Shown one piece after another: positions 1 to 12,985 of a stretch of 64,000 bases of DNA. The stretch covers positions 39,520,378-39,584,377 of the forward strand of contig OW387139.1 in assembly GCA_936440205.1 (NCBI GenBank), written 5' to 3'. The notes under the pieces are model-generated. The model was not told the origin of the DNA. It saw only the letters and a list, made by a program, of their open reading frames with translations, and did not search any database. Numbering within the stretch: position 1 is the first letter of the stretch; every line of letters begins with the position of its first letter. A program made the position numbers and the translations under genes. Source of the DNA: Lepidonotus clava (Eukaryota > Annelida > Polychaeta > Phyllodocida > Polynoidae).

Positions 1-476
1 TTCATGGAGACTGGGTGGAAACTGATTCCTTATTCAGTATCAAACTGTTTGTTTTGACACCGATTATGGATACGTTTTTGTTGTATTCCTAGAAGTAGTC
101 TTTTTTTAGAAGGAACCTACAAAAATATTATGCCTGTTTGCCTGTGGATGGCAATATGTGTAACACTTCCGCTTACATGGTTGAACCACCTTTTGAAATC
201 ACATGCATGCACATGTTGATTGTGCTCCGGTGATTCCATTAAGCTGAATAATATTCTAAATGAACCCTGCCTACATGACAACTGAACATGGACATCATTA
301 CCCATTTCGAGGATCATATTAAAGGTGTACTCTATTCATTTTAAGGAGCGGCACAGAATTGTAATCATATATACAGCGATATTGAACTCGTAGATATATA
401 TCTACAAATGTTACAAAAATATGATATCATATTAACTATAATTGAAGGGCACTTTCCCGCACGGTGGATCTTTTGT

Positions 477-568
477 ATGTGTGGGTGTGTGTGTGTGTGT
501 TTGTGTGTGTGCGTGGGTGCATGCGTGGGTGCGGGTGTGTGGGTGGGTGTGGGTGTGTGTGTGGGTGT

Positions 569-612
<44 letters not shown>

Positions 613-804
613 TTGTGTGTGGGTGTGGGTGTGGGTGTGGGTGTGGGTGTGGGTGTGGGTGTGGGTGTGGGTGTGGGTGTGGGTGTGGGTGTGTGTGCAT
701 GCATGCATGTGTGGGCACATGCGTGTGGGTGTGTGGGTGTGGGTGTGTGGGTGTGGGTGTGGGTGTGGGTGTGGGTGTGGGTGTGGGTGTGTGTGTGGGT
801 GTGG

Positions 805-847
<43 letters not shown>

Positions 848-895
848 GGGGGGGGGTGTGAATGTGTGTGTGTGTATGTACAAGTGCATGCACGT
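477..895. repeat. GT / GGGTGT microsatellite with poly-G run
   Basis: This is about 420 bp of almost pure GT dinucleotide mixed with long runs of the hexamer GGGTGT (densest at 614-690 and 728-790). It ends in an uninterrupted G run near 845-856. The regularly spaced GGG triplets on the plus strand could form G-quadruplexes. It opens all reading frames on both strands, giving Val/Cys/Gly or His/Thr/Pro pseudo-ORFs that should not be taken as genes. Confidence 0.97.
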
Positions 896-1751
896 GTGTG
901 CGTAGGTATATACAAAACAGTATGGATCATTCCTCCAGGGGTTAGATCTCATTAGACTCACAGGAGGCAACAGGTTCCCATTGCGTGTGCCCGCATCTCG
1001 TGTCCCCTTCCTACAGCTTATTTCTGATTAGGGACAAAAAGCAAAACACTGTAGGTGGTTGGGCTAGAGGGATGGGCCATTGTGTTGGAGTGTTTGGAAT
1101 ATCCTAGCCTATCTATGGATTTTCCCCATGTTTCACACTTCTTTTCTTATACTCCTTTTTGTTTTTCGCTTTTATTTTCGCGTTTGGTTTCTCTTAAAAA
1201 TGTCATTTTGTTACTGTTTTTCATTTCTCTTTTGGATTAACCCCTTTTAATGCCTTTTCTTTCTTTTTAGAATTTTCTCCAGTGGGGATAATATTGCTGG
1301 CAAACGGAGGTACAGACACATACCTATCGACCTATAGTTGGCTGGGTGGGGCGACGGAGTAAAAGGGTGCTGGAGTTTTGTACGTGGCAGTTGTTGCGTC
1401 TTGCAACAGAAGGGATACAGCTGTTTGAAATGAAATCAACATTAACTGTATATGAAAATGACATGGCATTGAAGTGCATATTGCGTCTTTTTCTATAATA
1501 TGTTATGACCTAGCTAGATGTACTGACATATATGTGATACACATATCTCTAGAAGAACTTTAAACCTATATCCTGATATCTAGCTCTCATTATTGTTGTC
1601 CAGGATTACCAACTGATAATCTCCGGATAAACCATCTATTGTTATAATGCGTTAACAGCTGAGGCTACTCCACCTTGAAACCTAAAGCTTTACAAACACA
1701 CTTTCTATTTATTAGAAACTAATCAATAGATAGAATTGATCTATCTATATA
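896..1751. other. Gene-free spacer
   Basis: I see no gene here. The stretch is AT-rich single-copy sequence between the microsatellite and the first tRNA gene. Short pyrimidine tracts near 1140-1270 give open frames without recognisable protein features. Confidence 0.5.
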
Positions 1752-1823
1752 GGCTTGTTGGTCTAGGGGTATGATTCTCGCTTAGGGTGCGAGAGGTCCC
1801 GGGTTCAAATCCCGGACCAGCCT
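1752..1823 (+). tRNA. tRNA-Pro (anticodon AGG)
   Basis: A cloverleaf can be folded. The acceptor stem pairs GGCTTGT with ACCAGCC, the D arm carries the A-box (TGGTCTAGGGGTA), the anticodon loop reads AGG in a GC-closed stem, and the T arm is CCGGG-TTCAAAT-CCCGG, giving the B-box. A T run follows at about 1829-1832 and can act as Pol III terminator. The acceptor stem has one U-C mismatch at pair 5, and the discriminator is T where animal tRNA-Pro usually has C. It could therefore be a slightly decayed copy of the gene at 10,291. It should decode proline CCU and, through inosine, CCC and CCA. Confidence 0.93.
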
Positions 1824-3590
1824 AGTAGTTTTGTTCTCACATGAAATAAATGATTGCAAAATATATCTTAGATATGTAGAGTGATAAACGAGTCCTTTAG
1901 AAAAATAGTCATGTGTATTCAATATAAGACTGTATCACACCAAGAAAACTTAACGATGATACTAAGCTACATCTATGTATTACATCAAATCTAAACAATA
2001 ATCCTGCTTCCAAAAACTTGAAAAAACATTTTATTTTCATTAATTCCATCTCTTTATAAGTTATAAAGGTCTTCCAATGAAAATGAAATCATAGTATGAT
2101 ACACCTAATAATTGATCCTGAAATAATGATACATACTTCTCAATAATCCCAATACACTTTCCTGTTAATTTACCCAAACACAGTAACAGCCTTTCGAGCA
2201 TTTCTTCCTAATATTCAAAGCACGTTTCCTGCACCAAAGAGAGAAGTGAATCACTGGTTCCGAAGGGACACTGGTCCTCTAAACATCCTCCTGTGCTAAA
2301 CCTTACCGGTCCAGTCCACATCGATCCTCTATCAATCTATTTTCGCCCACTGCCTCACCAACCCATAGGGAAAGCACAAAGGGCTTTAGTATGGACTGCA
2401 GCCTTTTAGTGTGGCTTAGGGCACAATCGGTCTCTGCATCGGATTCTATGAGGGTGCACGTATGCATAACACCATTTCAAACTTTTTTTGCAAAGAAAAA
2501 GCGACTACAGTTATCATCATCATGATTATGTTTTCAAAGTAATGATCGTCATTTTTGAAAATAATAAAATTTTAGTCTGTTTAGGGATGTTCTTCCAAAT
2601 TCAACCAGTGGCAATGGAGTTGGTTGTAGCTTTTATGTAATAGCGATTCATTTGTCAAGCCATAGAGCTTAATGAATTGAGCAATTCCCTGCTATGAACG
2701 ATTTGCATGCATTTCTCACAAACTGGGGAATTGTATTTCAATTTTGTTTGACTTCAGCTGTTCGAGAGTTTCACAATTCATTATTCTAAATCTAAAATAT
2801 CACCTTGTGCTCATGAAATTAAAAGGTTTATTTATACCTCTTGTCCATAGCTTTCCATTACTCCTCTAGGGATAGAAGTCCAATTCTGAACATTTTATCA
2901 TTTTATAGCTTGTGTGTAGACTGTTTTTATAGATAGTATTGCAGTTTTTATAGATAGAATGACAGTTTTACAACTATATTCTTTCATTTACTAAAATCAT
3001 GGATAAACTTTTCTTTATGTCACAACATATGCGACCTCCCTGTTTTTCCTGCTGCTATCGCTACTGCATGCATCTTCCTAATCTCTTAAAAATATTGACT
3101 ACATTTAGTGCTGCTTTATTCAATTACTCATTCCATATTACTCCCAAAGATCTACTACATTATGTCGGAACACTAATTATGTGTATTGCTATATAACCCT
3201 ACTTTAAAAATTTTTTGTAAACCAAGCAGTGGGCTGAGCTAGTCCTAAAGTGGGACACGAGTTACTCACAACTTTGGCAACTTTGTATGAGCAGCTCAGG
3301 GCTCTTAAGGCCAAAACTGGCCTCCTCTTACTATCCATAGATGTGGTTGATGGCTGGCACAAACTCCAGTCTAGCGCCTTGAAAATGACAGCGTATACTA
3401 GTTGCCAAATACCGATTCTGTGGCTAGGTATAAAGGGACTGGATTCATCAATCTGTTTTTTGACAAATAGACTCAATGTTGACTGATATTATTATTTGTA
3501 ATGTAAGGATAAAGGGGTAAAGAACTCCGAAATATTAGCTACAGTACTTTTGATAAAGAAACACTTTATATTCATTCCCCAACAAGAATA
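1824..3590. other. Gene-free spacer
   Basis: I see no gene or clear repeat. Open frames here are short (under 70 codons), lack recognisable domains and are AT-rich. The one near 3,204-3,486 is open on both strands, which is typical of chance. Confidence 0.45.
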
Positions 3591-3599
3591 TCACGTTAT

Positions 3600-4583
3600 C
3601 ATAAGGTTGCAGCTACATTCTGATTAGTTCTGCTTTGGTTCTTGTTATGTTATTTTGATGGCACCCAAAAACATCTTTAGAACCTAAGAATGCAATGTCC
3701 CACTAGTATTGTGACGTTATTGTGACATTCTTGTAACATTCTTTCATGTTATAATAATGTTATTATAACGTTCTTTATTAGTAAGGTCTCAACTTCATTA
3801 AAATATGATATTACTAAAACATTCTTTTTAACCCTTACACTGCCAGAGGCCTCATATGGGGCCCTATAGTAAAATCCCATAGGAACACCATGGAAAGAAT
3901 GCAAACTATGCTTTCAGAATCTGAAAGAATTTTTCAGATATTCCAATTAGAACCAGAGATACAGGTGTTTGAACATCGGACTAACAAGTCACCCAAAAAT
4001 GTTAGAATTGCGATTCGAGAAACCATAAACAATGTATTTACATTTGAATTTGCCATACTAATTAAAAATCATGAAAAATGGGTGATTTTATGTAAATGAC
4101 ATGATTTTTAATTTGCTTTAACTTTTCTTTTATTTATGATAATCACAAACTGTCTTTTGCACAAAAAAGATAATGTTTTCATGTTACTTTAATAAAGAGT
4201 GTCATAGTTATTTTATGAATTATCGGTTACCATGGTGACCTGCAAATTACAATAGTATGAACAATTACTCCACGTAAGAAATTTGCCTTATTGGCACAGT
4301 GCCAACATTTGGAACGTTTATATCAAAATTATTGAAAAAAGCTTTTTATCTGAAGAATCTAAACAAATGAGTTTTAGGGAATTTATGCACTAATTTTTGT
4401 ATTTTGGGCAATATTTCAGTAAATATCAGTTTCATTGTGATATATCTGGCAGTGAAAGGGTTAATAAGTCTCAACTTTACCTAAAATAATGTAACTGTAA
4501 CATAAAAATTGGGCAGGTTACAGGCTAACTAAAAAGGAACGGTTGTATAACGTTCTTGTTACGTATGTTGCTGCTTGCCTTGG
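3600..4583. repeat. Copy of the GTTCTG/ACCTAACC repeat element, split by an insertion
   Basis: The two outer parts (about 3,690-3,827 and 4,465-4,583) resemble the quasi-palindromic repeat element at 30,944-31,573. Both have runs like ATTGTGACATTCTTGTAACATTC and TAAGGTCTCAAC, then ATAATGTAAC, TAACTAAAAAGG, and GTTCTTGTTACG ending near GCCTTGG. The right end matches the order of motifs seen at 31,470-31,565. The middle (3,828-4,464) is a separate TTAA-flanked element. The left end of the host repeat is not clear. Confidence 0.5.
3828..4464. mobile_element. piggyBac-type non-autonomous element (MITE) with TTAA target duplication
   Basis: The element is bounded by TTAA on both sides (3,828-3,831 and 4,461-4,464). 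Its terminal inverted repeats are CCCTTACACTGCCAGA at 3,832-3,847 and TCTGGCAGTGAAAGGG at 4,445-4,460, 15 of 16 complementary. TTAA duplication with CCC...GGG ends is the hallmark of piggyBac elements. The 629-bp body is AT-rich and has no transposase frame; an open frame at 3,890-4,099 has no recognisable domain. It sits inside another repeat. Confidence 0.82.
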
Positions 4584-6126
4584 TCCATTTCCTTTATAAG
4601 GGGTATGGCAAAGTGTTCAGTATTCTCAGGCTCATTCACGTCTGGACTTTGTATCAGGTTAGTGTCACGTATGTTAAATCATCCTCCTATGATAATAATT
4701 AATGTAAAGTATTATAGGCCACTCCAACAATCTGTTTGGTATCTTATGCAAGGACACACAGAATGAATCGACCAAACAAGACTGGGAATGAGGGACGTTT
4801 GGCCACATCTAACCTGTTGGAATCTACTTTAGATACACGTGCGGCTTCGTCCACTGCTGTTAATCACACCAGTAGGAGACTTTGATGAGTTTACCACTTA
4901 AACTGCCTGAGTACATCAGGTCTTAAGGCTTTGTATCGTCAGTTGTTAGGGGCATTCAACTACCTATACGACGACAGAATGGCTATTTAGGAGACTATAC
5001 CCTAGACAGGTAATTAGTTGAAACAGAAAGGTATTTCTGGCGTCTGGGTTGTCTGCCACCAAATAGAAATTCATGACATGTTTAAGTGGCTTTGCTCTGT
5101 GTCTAGTGGTTGGTCGTTATTTCTAAAGTTTTCTCCAGGCATCTAACGGACGGTGTTCTGTTCCTCTAGATTACATCAGGCTTGCATTCATCAGAGACTG
5201 ATTGACGGCTTTCAAATAGTGCATAGAAATAATGGTGTTTGAGGACACTTTAAATTTTTTTTTAGGTATTTTTTTTATTGAATATCTTCAGATAAATCTG
5301 TTCTTCCAGATATTACATTGATAATCATACTAAGTTACACACTCAATTCACTATTCCTGGCTAAAAATCTCTAACGTGAATATTGATGAAAATAAAAAAA
5401 TTACAATGATATAAATGATAGATTATTACCCATGGAAAGCACAATAGTTGCATTGACCTTACTAATTTGAATACATCATTTTATACAGCATAACATATTG
5501 GCAGTGTGGCAAGTGAACCAACAGCCCATTTTATTAACACCAGGTGTATAAGCATCATCAAACAAACTACAAGCAAGGATACCGGGAGGTTTACTATATA
5601 TAAATATATGTATAAATATATAGGCCACTCCAATCCGAATTCATATAACAAACCTATTATATCCATACCCTAGAAATGGTTTATATACTAGAACATCACA
5701 CAGTAATAGAATTATATAGCTTCGTAGTAAAGATTATAGATACACGACCACTCGCACTTTTCCCCTTTGAGTAGCACCAATGGTACATTGTTGCTGCTCG
5801 TTGGCAGATGGGACCAATACACAGCTCTAGCAATGAAGGACGAGCTGCTCCACAGTTGGACACGAGCTGCTCATAGATAAAGACTCACACACAAAATGCT
5901 GCTCCCAGTTCTTTATCCCCCTTATCAGGGGCGTGGGAACGACAGGATGGACCGGCACTGGGGGGATGGGGATATCATTTTGTTGCACAAAGTGTTAGCA
6001 TGCTAAATTGATGCAAGATCTTTATTTCCTTTATTTCTAATTTCCCTAATTTCTTAGCTTTGTAGATCAATACCATAAAATGATTATTCTCTGAACATTG
6101 CAGATTATTTATATTGAAACATTTCA
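4584..6126. other. Gene-free spacer
   Basis: I see no gene. The stretch is AT-rich with short open frames only. Confidence 0.4.
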
Positions 6127-6420
6127 TTTGTTTTAGATAGAAGGTAAATACAACTGTGCATTAAAACCATAATTCATAATTATTTTGATGGATAGAATGT
6201 GACATTTTCACAAATGCGTTGAGGGAATCTACAGGTTGCGATTCATCCCCCTCCCCTCCCAACCCCAAGAAACAAGATAATGTTTGTTTTAGATAGAAGG
6301 TAAATACAGCTGTGCATTAAAACCATAATTCATAATTATTTCTATGAATAGAATGGGACGTTTTCACAAATGCATAGAGGGATCTACAGGTTTCGATTCA
6401 TCCCCCAGCCGCGAGAAATA
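6127..6420. repeat. Tandem duplication, unit about 156 bp
   Basis: Two adjacent copies start with TTTGTTTTAGATAGAAGG at 6,127 and 6,283. They share the order TAAATACA(A/G)CTGTGCATTAAAACC, TTTTCACAAATGC, GGGATCTACAGGTT and CGATTCATCCCCC. The copies differ at scattered positions, so the duplication is not brand new. Confidence 0.85.
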
Positions 6421-6936
6421 ACATTATAGTTTCAAATACAGAAATCCATGACATTTTAACTATCTTACAGGTTGACACTTGGCACCCCATATATTGGGGT
6501 AGGGGTAGAGGGGATCATAATGACGTTTGCTTGTCGATACCTCCTGTGAGGGGAGCCACACCTCCTGGTCTATAAACACGTCTTTTCTCACCAGCTGGTG
6601 TTAGGGGTGTGGGCCAGGAGGTGGGGTGTGTTTATATTGTACACCAGCCTCGTGTCAAGTCTTATCAGCTAGAGTTGACAGTACCCTGCTTCACATGAAG
6701 ATAGAAGGATGTGATTTATAGATGTATCCTTACATCTTTTTAATAAAGGTGGACACTGAGTGTTTATATATGATATTTATTGATAGATAACATGGAGAGA
6801 TTAGAAGGAAAATTTGATAAAGCGGCAGGTTGTGATTATAGGCCGGCGGAATATGCGTGTACTTACATGCTTAGGGGTTTCAAATGTACCTCAACATGAA
6901 AAGAAGTCAGAACTAGTGTAGGATACCTAACATAAG

Positions 6937-7025
6937 GATGTATGTTTTAAAGAAATATACTGTAGTGTATTGCAAATAAAATGTATTTGCAATACACTAC
7001 AGTATATTTCTTTAAAACATACATC
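6937..7025. repeat. Almost perfect palindrome, about 40-bp arms
   Basis: The left arm runs from about 6,937 to 6,977 and the right arm from about 6,985 to 7,025. The arms are essentially exact inverted copies around a loop of a few bases (near AAAATG). The stem would be very stable as a cruciform or RNA hairpin. A second palindrome follows directly. Confidence 0.93.
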
Positions 7026-7075
7026 ACTTCAGCTTTCTTGGAAGAGAATGTTCTCTTCCAAGAAAGCTGAAGTGA
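7024..7075. repeat. Second near-perfect palindrome, about 25-bp arms
   Basis: TCACTTCAGCTTTCTTGG at 7,024 onward is repeated in inverted form ending at 7,075. The central loop is only two to four bases (GAATGTTC region). It abuts the previous palindrome with no spacer. The open frame that crosses both hairpins is a by-product. Confidence 0.93.
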
Positions 7076-10000
7076 CCGAGTTACTTTGAATCGTTCGCAA
7101 TTTTGGGGTGAAGATGGAGGGTAATTTCTTTGAGGTACGTGGCTCATCAAACCCCTGCCGGACCTACAAACCTAAGCCAACTCTATCAGATTGGATCAGG
7201 ACTTACCCTAATGACTTCGGCTGGAAGCCAACCACTTTGAAGAATTAGCCAGGTGTAAAATAGAAAATTGTATAAGGAGAAACCAGAAATGTGACCCTGG
7301 GCTGTTGGGAGTGGCTGGAAGGATAGGTAGGAATGGATGGACAGCTATGATTGTGCAAGTACAGTGATAATGCCAGTGACTATGGCAATGAACTTTATTC
7401 ACAACCTCTTTGAGGCATAGGAATGTATATACACATGATTGTAACAAAGAGTTACAGTTTTGAAACAATGGCCAAGGATGAGAGAAAAGCATTTAAAACA
7501 TTGTCTCTCAATAACGGTTCTAGTAGGTTCTAGAAAGACAGGAAAAGTAGAGGGTTGGTCAGAATTGGATTAAGGGACGATGTCAAATTTTAACCAAAAC
7601 ATAAACGGAGTACGAAGGGGACCACTAGAAAGCTAGGAGTCTCTTGCATGTAATCCTTAGGGTACAAAAGGGTCATAAGTGAGAAGACACCGGTAAAATC
7701 GAACACTGATAATCCTTAGGCTGCCTAGCATTAGTCAGGTAGTGGCTAAGTTGCCATAGTCATGTGCACATGATCAGAGTGACTGTGAGGATATTTGACA
7801 TAGTCACAAAAAATTAGTCAATGCTGACTATATATGACGTCACAGGAAGTGACGTTTTTGGAGGGAAAATTCAAATTCAGGAGTTGAAACCACCAACCAG
7901 ACAAACAGAATAGTGAGATTAAGGGTATTCTATGGGCATCTGGGCATAGTCTAATGGTTCTATAATACACAAGTGCAGTTATAGGTGAGTATAGACGTAT
8001 GTTTGAACTGATTTTAGAAGAATATATACAATATACAGGAATAACATTTGGAAACTGCCATGATCTGTGTTTGAGAAGGCCCACTGATAATCTCTTACTA
8101 TGTTAACCCTAATCAGCTGATGGCTAAGTTGCATTAGTCAACCCCCCTTGGGGGGGGAGGGCATTGCCCCCGCCCCCTCCCCTGTTAAATCATGTTTGTG
8201 GGGGCCCCCCTCCCCCTGTGTATTCATGTTTTTGCCCCCCCCCCTCTAGGAATTTCTGAATCCACCCCTGATAATTACCTGTTTGTCACACTAAAATGAG
8301 TTAGAATTGCTAACTTTTGGGTTATGAATTTAACAACATCGGGAGGGCTCAAGCGCTGAAGTCTCTGCCCAAGATACAGCAAGAGTGTGTGGCAAACAGG
8401 AAGCAAGTAAAATGTAAATCTGAATCTCGTGCATAGTACCCTGCTTTCAGATTTTCAAAATGTTAATATTTTCATTTTTGAATGACTTAATTAAGACAAA
8501 AAGTATTTTCTTCCCATAGGATCCCATGTTAAAAGTTGTCAGTTTCTAACTATAATATCTTAACTAATACTTATACCAAACATGCGTGTTCTTTTTATTC
8601 AATAACTCATGGGGGGGCGACCGAAAAAGATTCACGAACCTCAAATGCAATATATGTCACAATTCCAAATTTTGGGGTCTCATGAGTTCATTTTTTTTCA
8701 TTTTTTCCACTTTTTCCATTACCAAACTGTTTCATTATATTATTATGTTCTTCTAATATATATAAGAAAATGATATATTCATGAATATACACTTCTTCAA
8801 CCTAATTTTCAATCTTCAAGAAGGTTCGTGAATGCCCATTTAGGATCTTGAATGTTTTCTGGACACACCCTAGGTTCGTGAGACACAAAAACATTATCAC
8901 GAATATTCGTGAAATTTTTATGGTCGCCATCCATGATGTAGATTAAAATTGACAGAGTAGAAATACAATTAATCATGCTCTTTTTGAAAACTGTGATCAA
9001 TTGATCAATTGATCAAATGCAAAAGATAATCCTGTGGTTTATGTGGTTTATGTGGTTTATGTCAGATAAAGTACTCATCAGGCAGGGTACCTGAAATAAC
9101 CCTCCGCTAGTTGTCAGTGTTGGTGACAAATTGATATAATGATTTGGCCTAATATGCTTTGCAAAGTGTAGCTAAATCTTTTATCTATTCAAAATAATGT
9201 TGCCTGTTTTCGGGTATCAAGCACGGGAATAAAGAAATCCATTTTATCTTTTAGTGGAATAACATCCATAAATATTATCATTTGAGCCCGAGCCCAAACC
9301 TAGGTCTCATACATGTCTTCTGATTTCTACCACGTTGCAGATTGTAAATGGTTTACACATGGACCTTTGAACCTTATTCAGTTGTCATAGTTTAAGGTAG
9401 AAGTGACTCAATGATACATTTTTGAGTTGCTCTGTGTTCAGGTTATAGGCCTATATACATCTTTATGAAGGGCATTATTACTATACAATGCTATGTAGAA
9501 ATAAATTAACTTTCATATTTCCTTTGATTTGTTCATCACAAAAATGCATTAATTTCAATATGTCCCATGTCCCAAAGGGAGATGGGGGGTCGAACTTGTG
9601 ACCAAGGAAAATGGAGGGGGGGGGGGCCTTACATTGTTTTGTAGGTATCAAAACCTTAGTCTTCATTGACTAAGAACACCTAGCCTCTTATGACGAAGAA
9701 CATTAGTCATGGTTTTTGCACTCTCTAGTGTGACTAGTCCAAGTTAGTCACATTAGTCACTGTTGACCAGAAAAAGTTAGTTGTCTCAGGCCCCATCAAG
9801 TTGACTATGAAAGTTAGTCACAATGTGACTAAGTTTTTAACCCCTAAGATTATCAGTGAAGGGAATGATTGGCTTCAATAAAAAGTACCAAAAGAGGACT
9901 AAAGGAAGGGTGGAAGAACAGAAGTAGGGTATGGGTTAGGGGTGGGATAGAGAGACTATGGACGTTTCAGCCAAGTTCATGGCTCAGTACACAACTCGTG

Positions 10001-10290
10001 CATGACTCTCTTTGCCCTTAATGGGCTGCAAAACAGATCTTCTGCTCACAACAGAAGCATTATTGATTTCTATGATCTCTTATCTCTCTTTGCCCATGGA
10101 ACACAGGCAGCTAGCAACGACGATAAGACAGCTGCTCTTATCTGTCAGAACCCTTATAGCTAGTCCATTGTCTCAAGGCTTCTCTTCTTGAATTGATCAA
10201 TCTATTTCATAAGGTTTTTGCATGATACAGTATTTTACTGATTGGACACTTTAATTAGATATCAACAGATAAAAATGACTATTACATGCA
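7076..10290. other. Gene-free repeat-rich spacer
   Basis: I see no gene. The motif CACTGATAATC(C)TTA occurs at about 7,706 and 8,079 and inverted at about 9,842-9,858, and TTAGTCA words cluster nearby (7,730-7,830 and 9,660-9,840). These suggest decayed copies of a short repeat family. Poly-C/poly-G tracts lie at 8,140-8,250 and 9,610-9,626. GTGGTTTAT is repeated three times near 9,036-9,061. Confidence 0.4.
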
Positions 10291-10362
10291 GGCTTGTTGG
10301 TCTAGGGGTATGATTCTCGCTTAGGGTGCGAGAGGTCCCGAGTTCAAATCCCGGACAAGCCC
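10291..10362 (+). tRNA. tRNA-Pro (anticodon AGG), second copy
   Basis: The sequence is nearly identical to the gene at 1,752. The acceptor stem GGCTTGT/ACAAGCC is fully paired and the discriminator is C, as expected for animal tRNA-Pro. The T stem has one A-C mismatch (CCGAG against CCCGG). A and B boxes are intact and a TTTT run follows at about 10,371. The two copies each have one different stem mismatch. Confidence 0.93.
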
Positions 10363-12985
10363 GGTGTGGTTTTGTAAAAATGCCTCAGGTAGGCAGAGTG
10401 AATTAAAAAGGGACCCGAGAGACATTGCTTCTTTACTAGTTTTTTTTAAACCAAATTGCTTAACCTTCTATGTGACATAAATTATTGCTAAACTTCATAT
10501 ATGTGGAGCATTGAAGAAAAAAGATTTACTTAGTCTAATTCCACCGCCAAAACTTGATTAAAACTAATACCACCGTCAAAACTTGATTAAACCATAATCC
10601 TAATTCACTTTCTCTGAGTATGAGTTAATCTCACACAGGGAAGCTTTCACACTAGATTGTTTATGGCAAGTGTATATACTATTCACTTTGGCATAACTCT
10701 TAACAAAAGATAATTTTCTGACTCAATTGCAAGGAACTACATGGGCAAGTACAAAGGTGTAGCAGGTACAGACATTCATAAAGTAAACAATCATGATATT
10801 GAGAAAAGCATTGTCCATAAAAAAAGGAGTAGATGGGAAGTCTATCTAAAAGTTTAGCCTCTTATGATAGAGCACTCAGACGAAAGTTATTCGCACATTG
10901 GGGTGATCATGGGTGAAACTGAACATAATGGTGTTCAACGATGTGACTTAAGTTACATACTTGAGGGTGAGGTGCTACGTACCACATCGTATAGGGGTTA
11001 ATAGAAAGAGGTCCATGTATGCTGTAGTAAGCAGTTCCAGGCAAAGAAGGATAAGGGTAGTCATATAGCTATTGTTTAAACTACATAACGCTATTAATGA
11101 AGATATGTTTCTTTCTGTTGGCACGAGAGAATGCTCATAAAGTATTTATTTCTCATACTTTCTAGATTTCTAGTGGTAACAGTTGATATGCAGAATAGGA
11201 AAAAAGGTTTGAGATAAATGTAAACATATTCCTGAAAATTCCGAGGAGTATGGTTGATTCCATTAACCTAATATTGGTATAGTACATAGATTGAAGATAG
11301 ATTGTATATAGATTAATGAATATTTCTATGCTAAAGCCATGTAATTTATCGACATATTACCCAGCATGCATCCTGATCTAGGCTAACCTGCTGCATGGTA
11401 AAACACAAAAAAGTGGCTATCCGTGGTTGCACGATTACGGAATCTCACAACAATTATCACGAATTCTTTTGGTTGGCTATCCTGGTTAAAATGCACAGTC
11501 ATAATGTTGGAGTCATAACTTACTTAATTACCCCAGAAATAGTACGGAAGAGAACTCGGTGCCCCTCATAAAGGTGCATAGCGAGGAAAAGTTATATCCT
11601 CCTCCAAGATTCCCTTTAAGACTAGAGAGTCTACTGAGGCCTCCCCTTTACAATGTGCTCAGAGCATTGACTGGCCTCATGTTACCCCATTATATCTCAT
11701 ATACAGCCCCCTTCACTGCCACAGAGAGGGACCCAACCCCTCCCCAGCCAACCATTGACTGGGGAAAAGGAGGGATCCCCTGACAATCAATAACTAATCT
11801 CAGTCCCTTTACAGTCCATGGTGTTTCAGATGGTGGGAAAAATTACTGAGTGCACCCAGTGAATTTAGGTGAAGTAGAAGCAAAATATAAAAATAATGAA
11901 GAGTAGGAAGAAACGTCATACTACTATACGTTATGAGATGGTTGGTTCAAATGAGAAGCAGGCTGTGCTGATATAGGGTAAGGTGTACCTTCGCTTAGGT
12001 CGTTTTTCTACTATTGGTCTTTCTGCCTGAGTGATCAAAGGGTTTTTCTAGACTACCCCCACAAATCAAATGGAAGAGAGTGTTTGTATCGTTATTTTTC
12101 AAATATCTCGGAGGTAATTTATTTGACTTTTACCTTCAGATCAGGCATTGGTTTGATCTATCATCGAGTAGAAAATCAATGTTTGATAATGATATAATTG
12201 ATCTCCAGATTAGTGAGCAGAGTTTGTATCTTGATGAGGTGAACATGGTAGGCACTTTAGATACCAGATGCTTAATGAGTTGGAAGGCCCTTTTTGATAT
12301 AATACTTTGCAATTATATGAGGTTCACATTGTTACCACCAAAATCAATATGATATCATTAGAATACGTGAATACAAGTAATTACATGAAATGGTAGTTCA
12401 CAATAACTTTCAGTCTTTCAATGGACTATACAAACTGAACATTCACACAGCACTTTGCACTATATTCAAATACATAGCATTTTGATTTTGCTATGTCAAC
12501 GTTCGTAGAAAAATACATCTGTGGGTGGTTCAATAACAGAACAAAAACTTAATCTCACTCGCGCTGCTGCACCAAAATGTACAACTCATCTATGTAAGAA
12601 ATGCAATCTTTTGAACTATCTCTTTTTCATTCAAATCCCAAGGACATATGAGTCAATAACAAGGTTATTTGGGTGTGACTTGGTTCAATGCCTACTGTAC
12701 AGAATCGCGATTTGTTCCATACCTAACTGTGTCTATTGAGAAAGAGTTAGGAGGATCTGTGCAAGATTCAAGATACGTTTTGTATCTGAAATCCAATTTC
12801 ATCTGGTATAACAATAGACTTGAGAAGGTTCTTGAGTTAGTTCTTTGAAAAGAGAGTGCTAGAAAAAAAATGTTGGTGAAATACTCTGAAACAATCTTGA
12901 TTGAAAAAGTTGGGGAATTGTAAAACTAATCACCACCATACCACAGCTATACCGATCAAACTACAGGATTGCTATACCTAATGTG
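10363..12985. other. Gene-free spacer
   Basis: I see no gene. The longest frames (11,559-11,783 and 12,080-12,352) carry no recognisable domain or splice signals that I trust. Confidence 0.4.

Noticed and set aside
365-970. Long open frames on both strands (His/Thr/Pro-rich and Val/Cys/Gly-rich)
   Set aside because: They are translations of the GT/GGGTGT microsatellite; open in all frames and without any domain.
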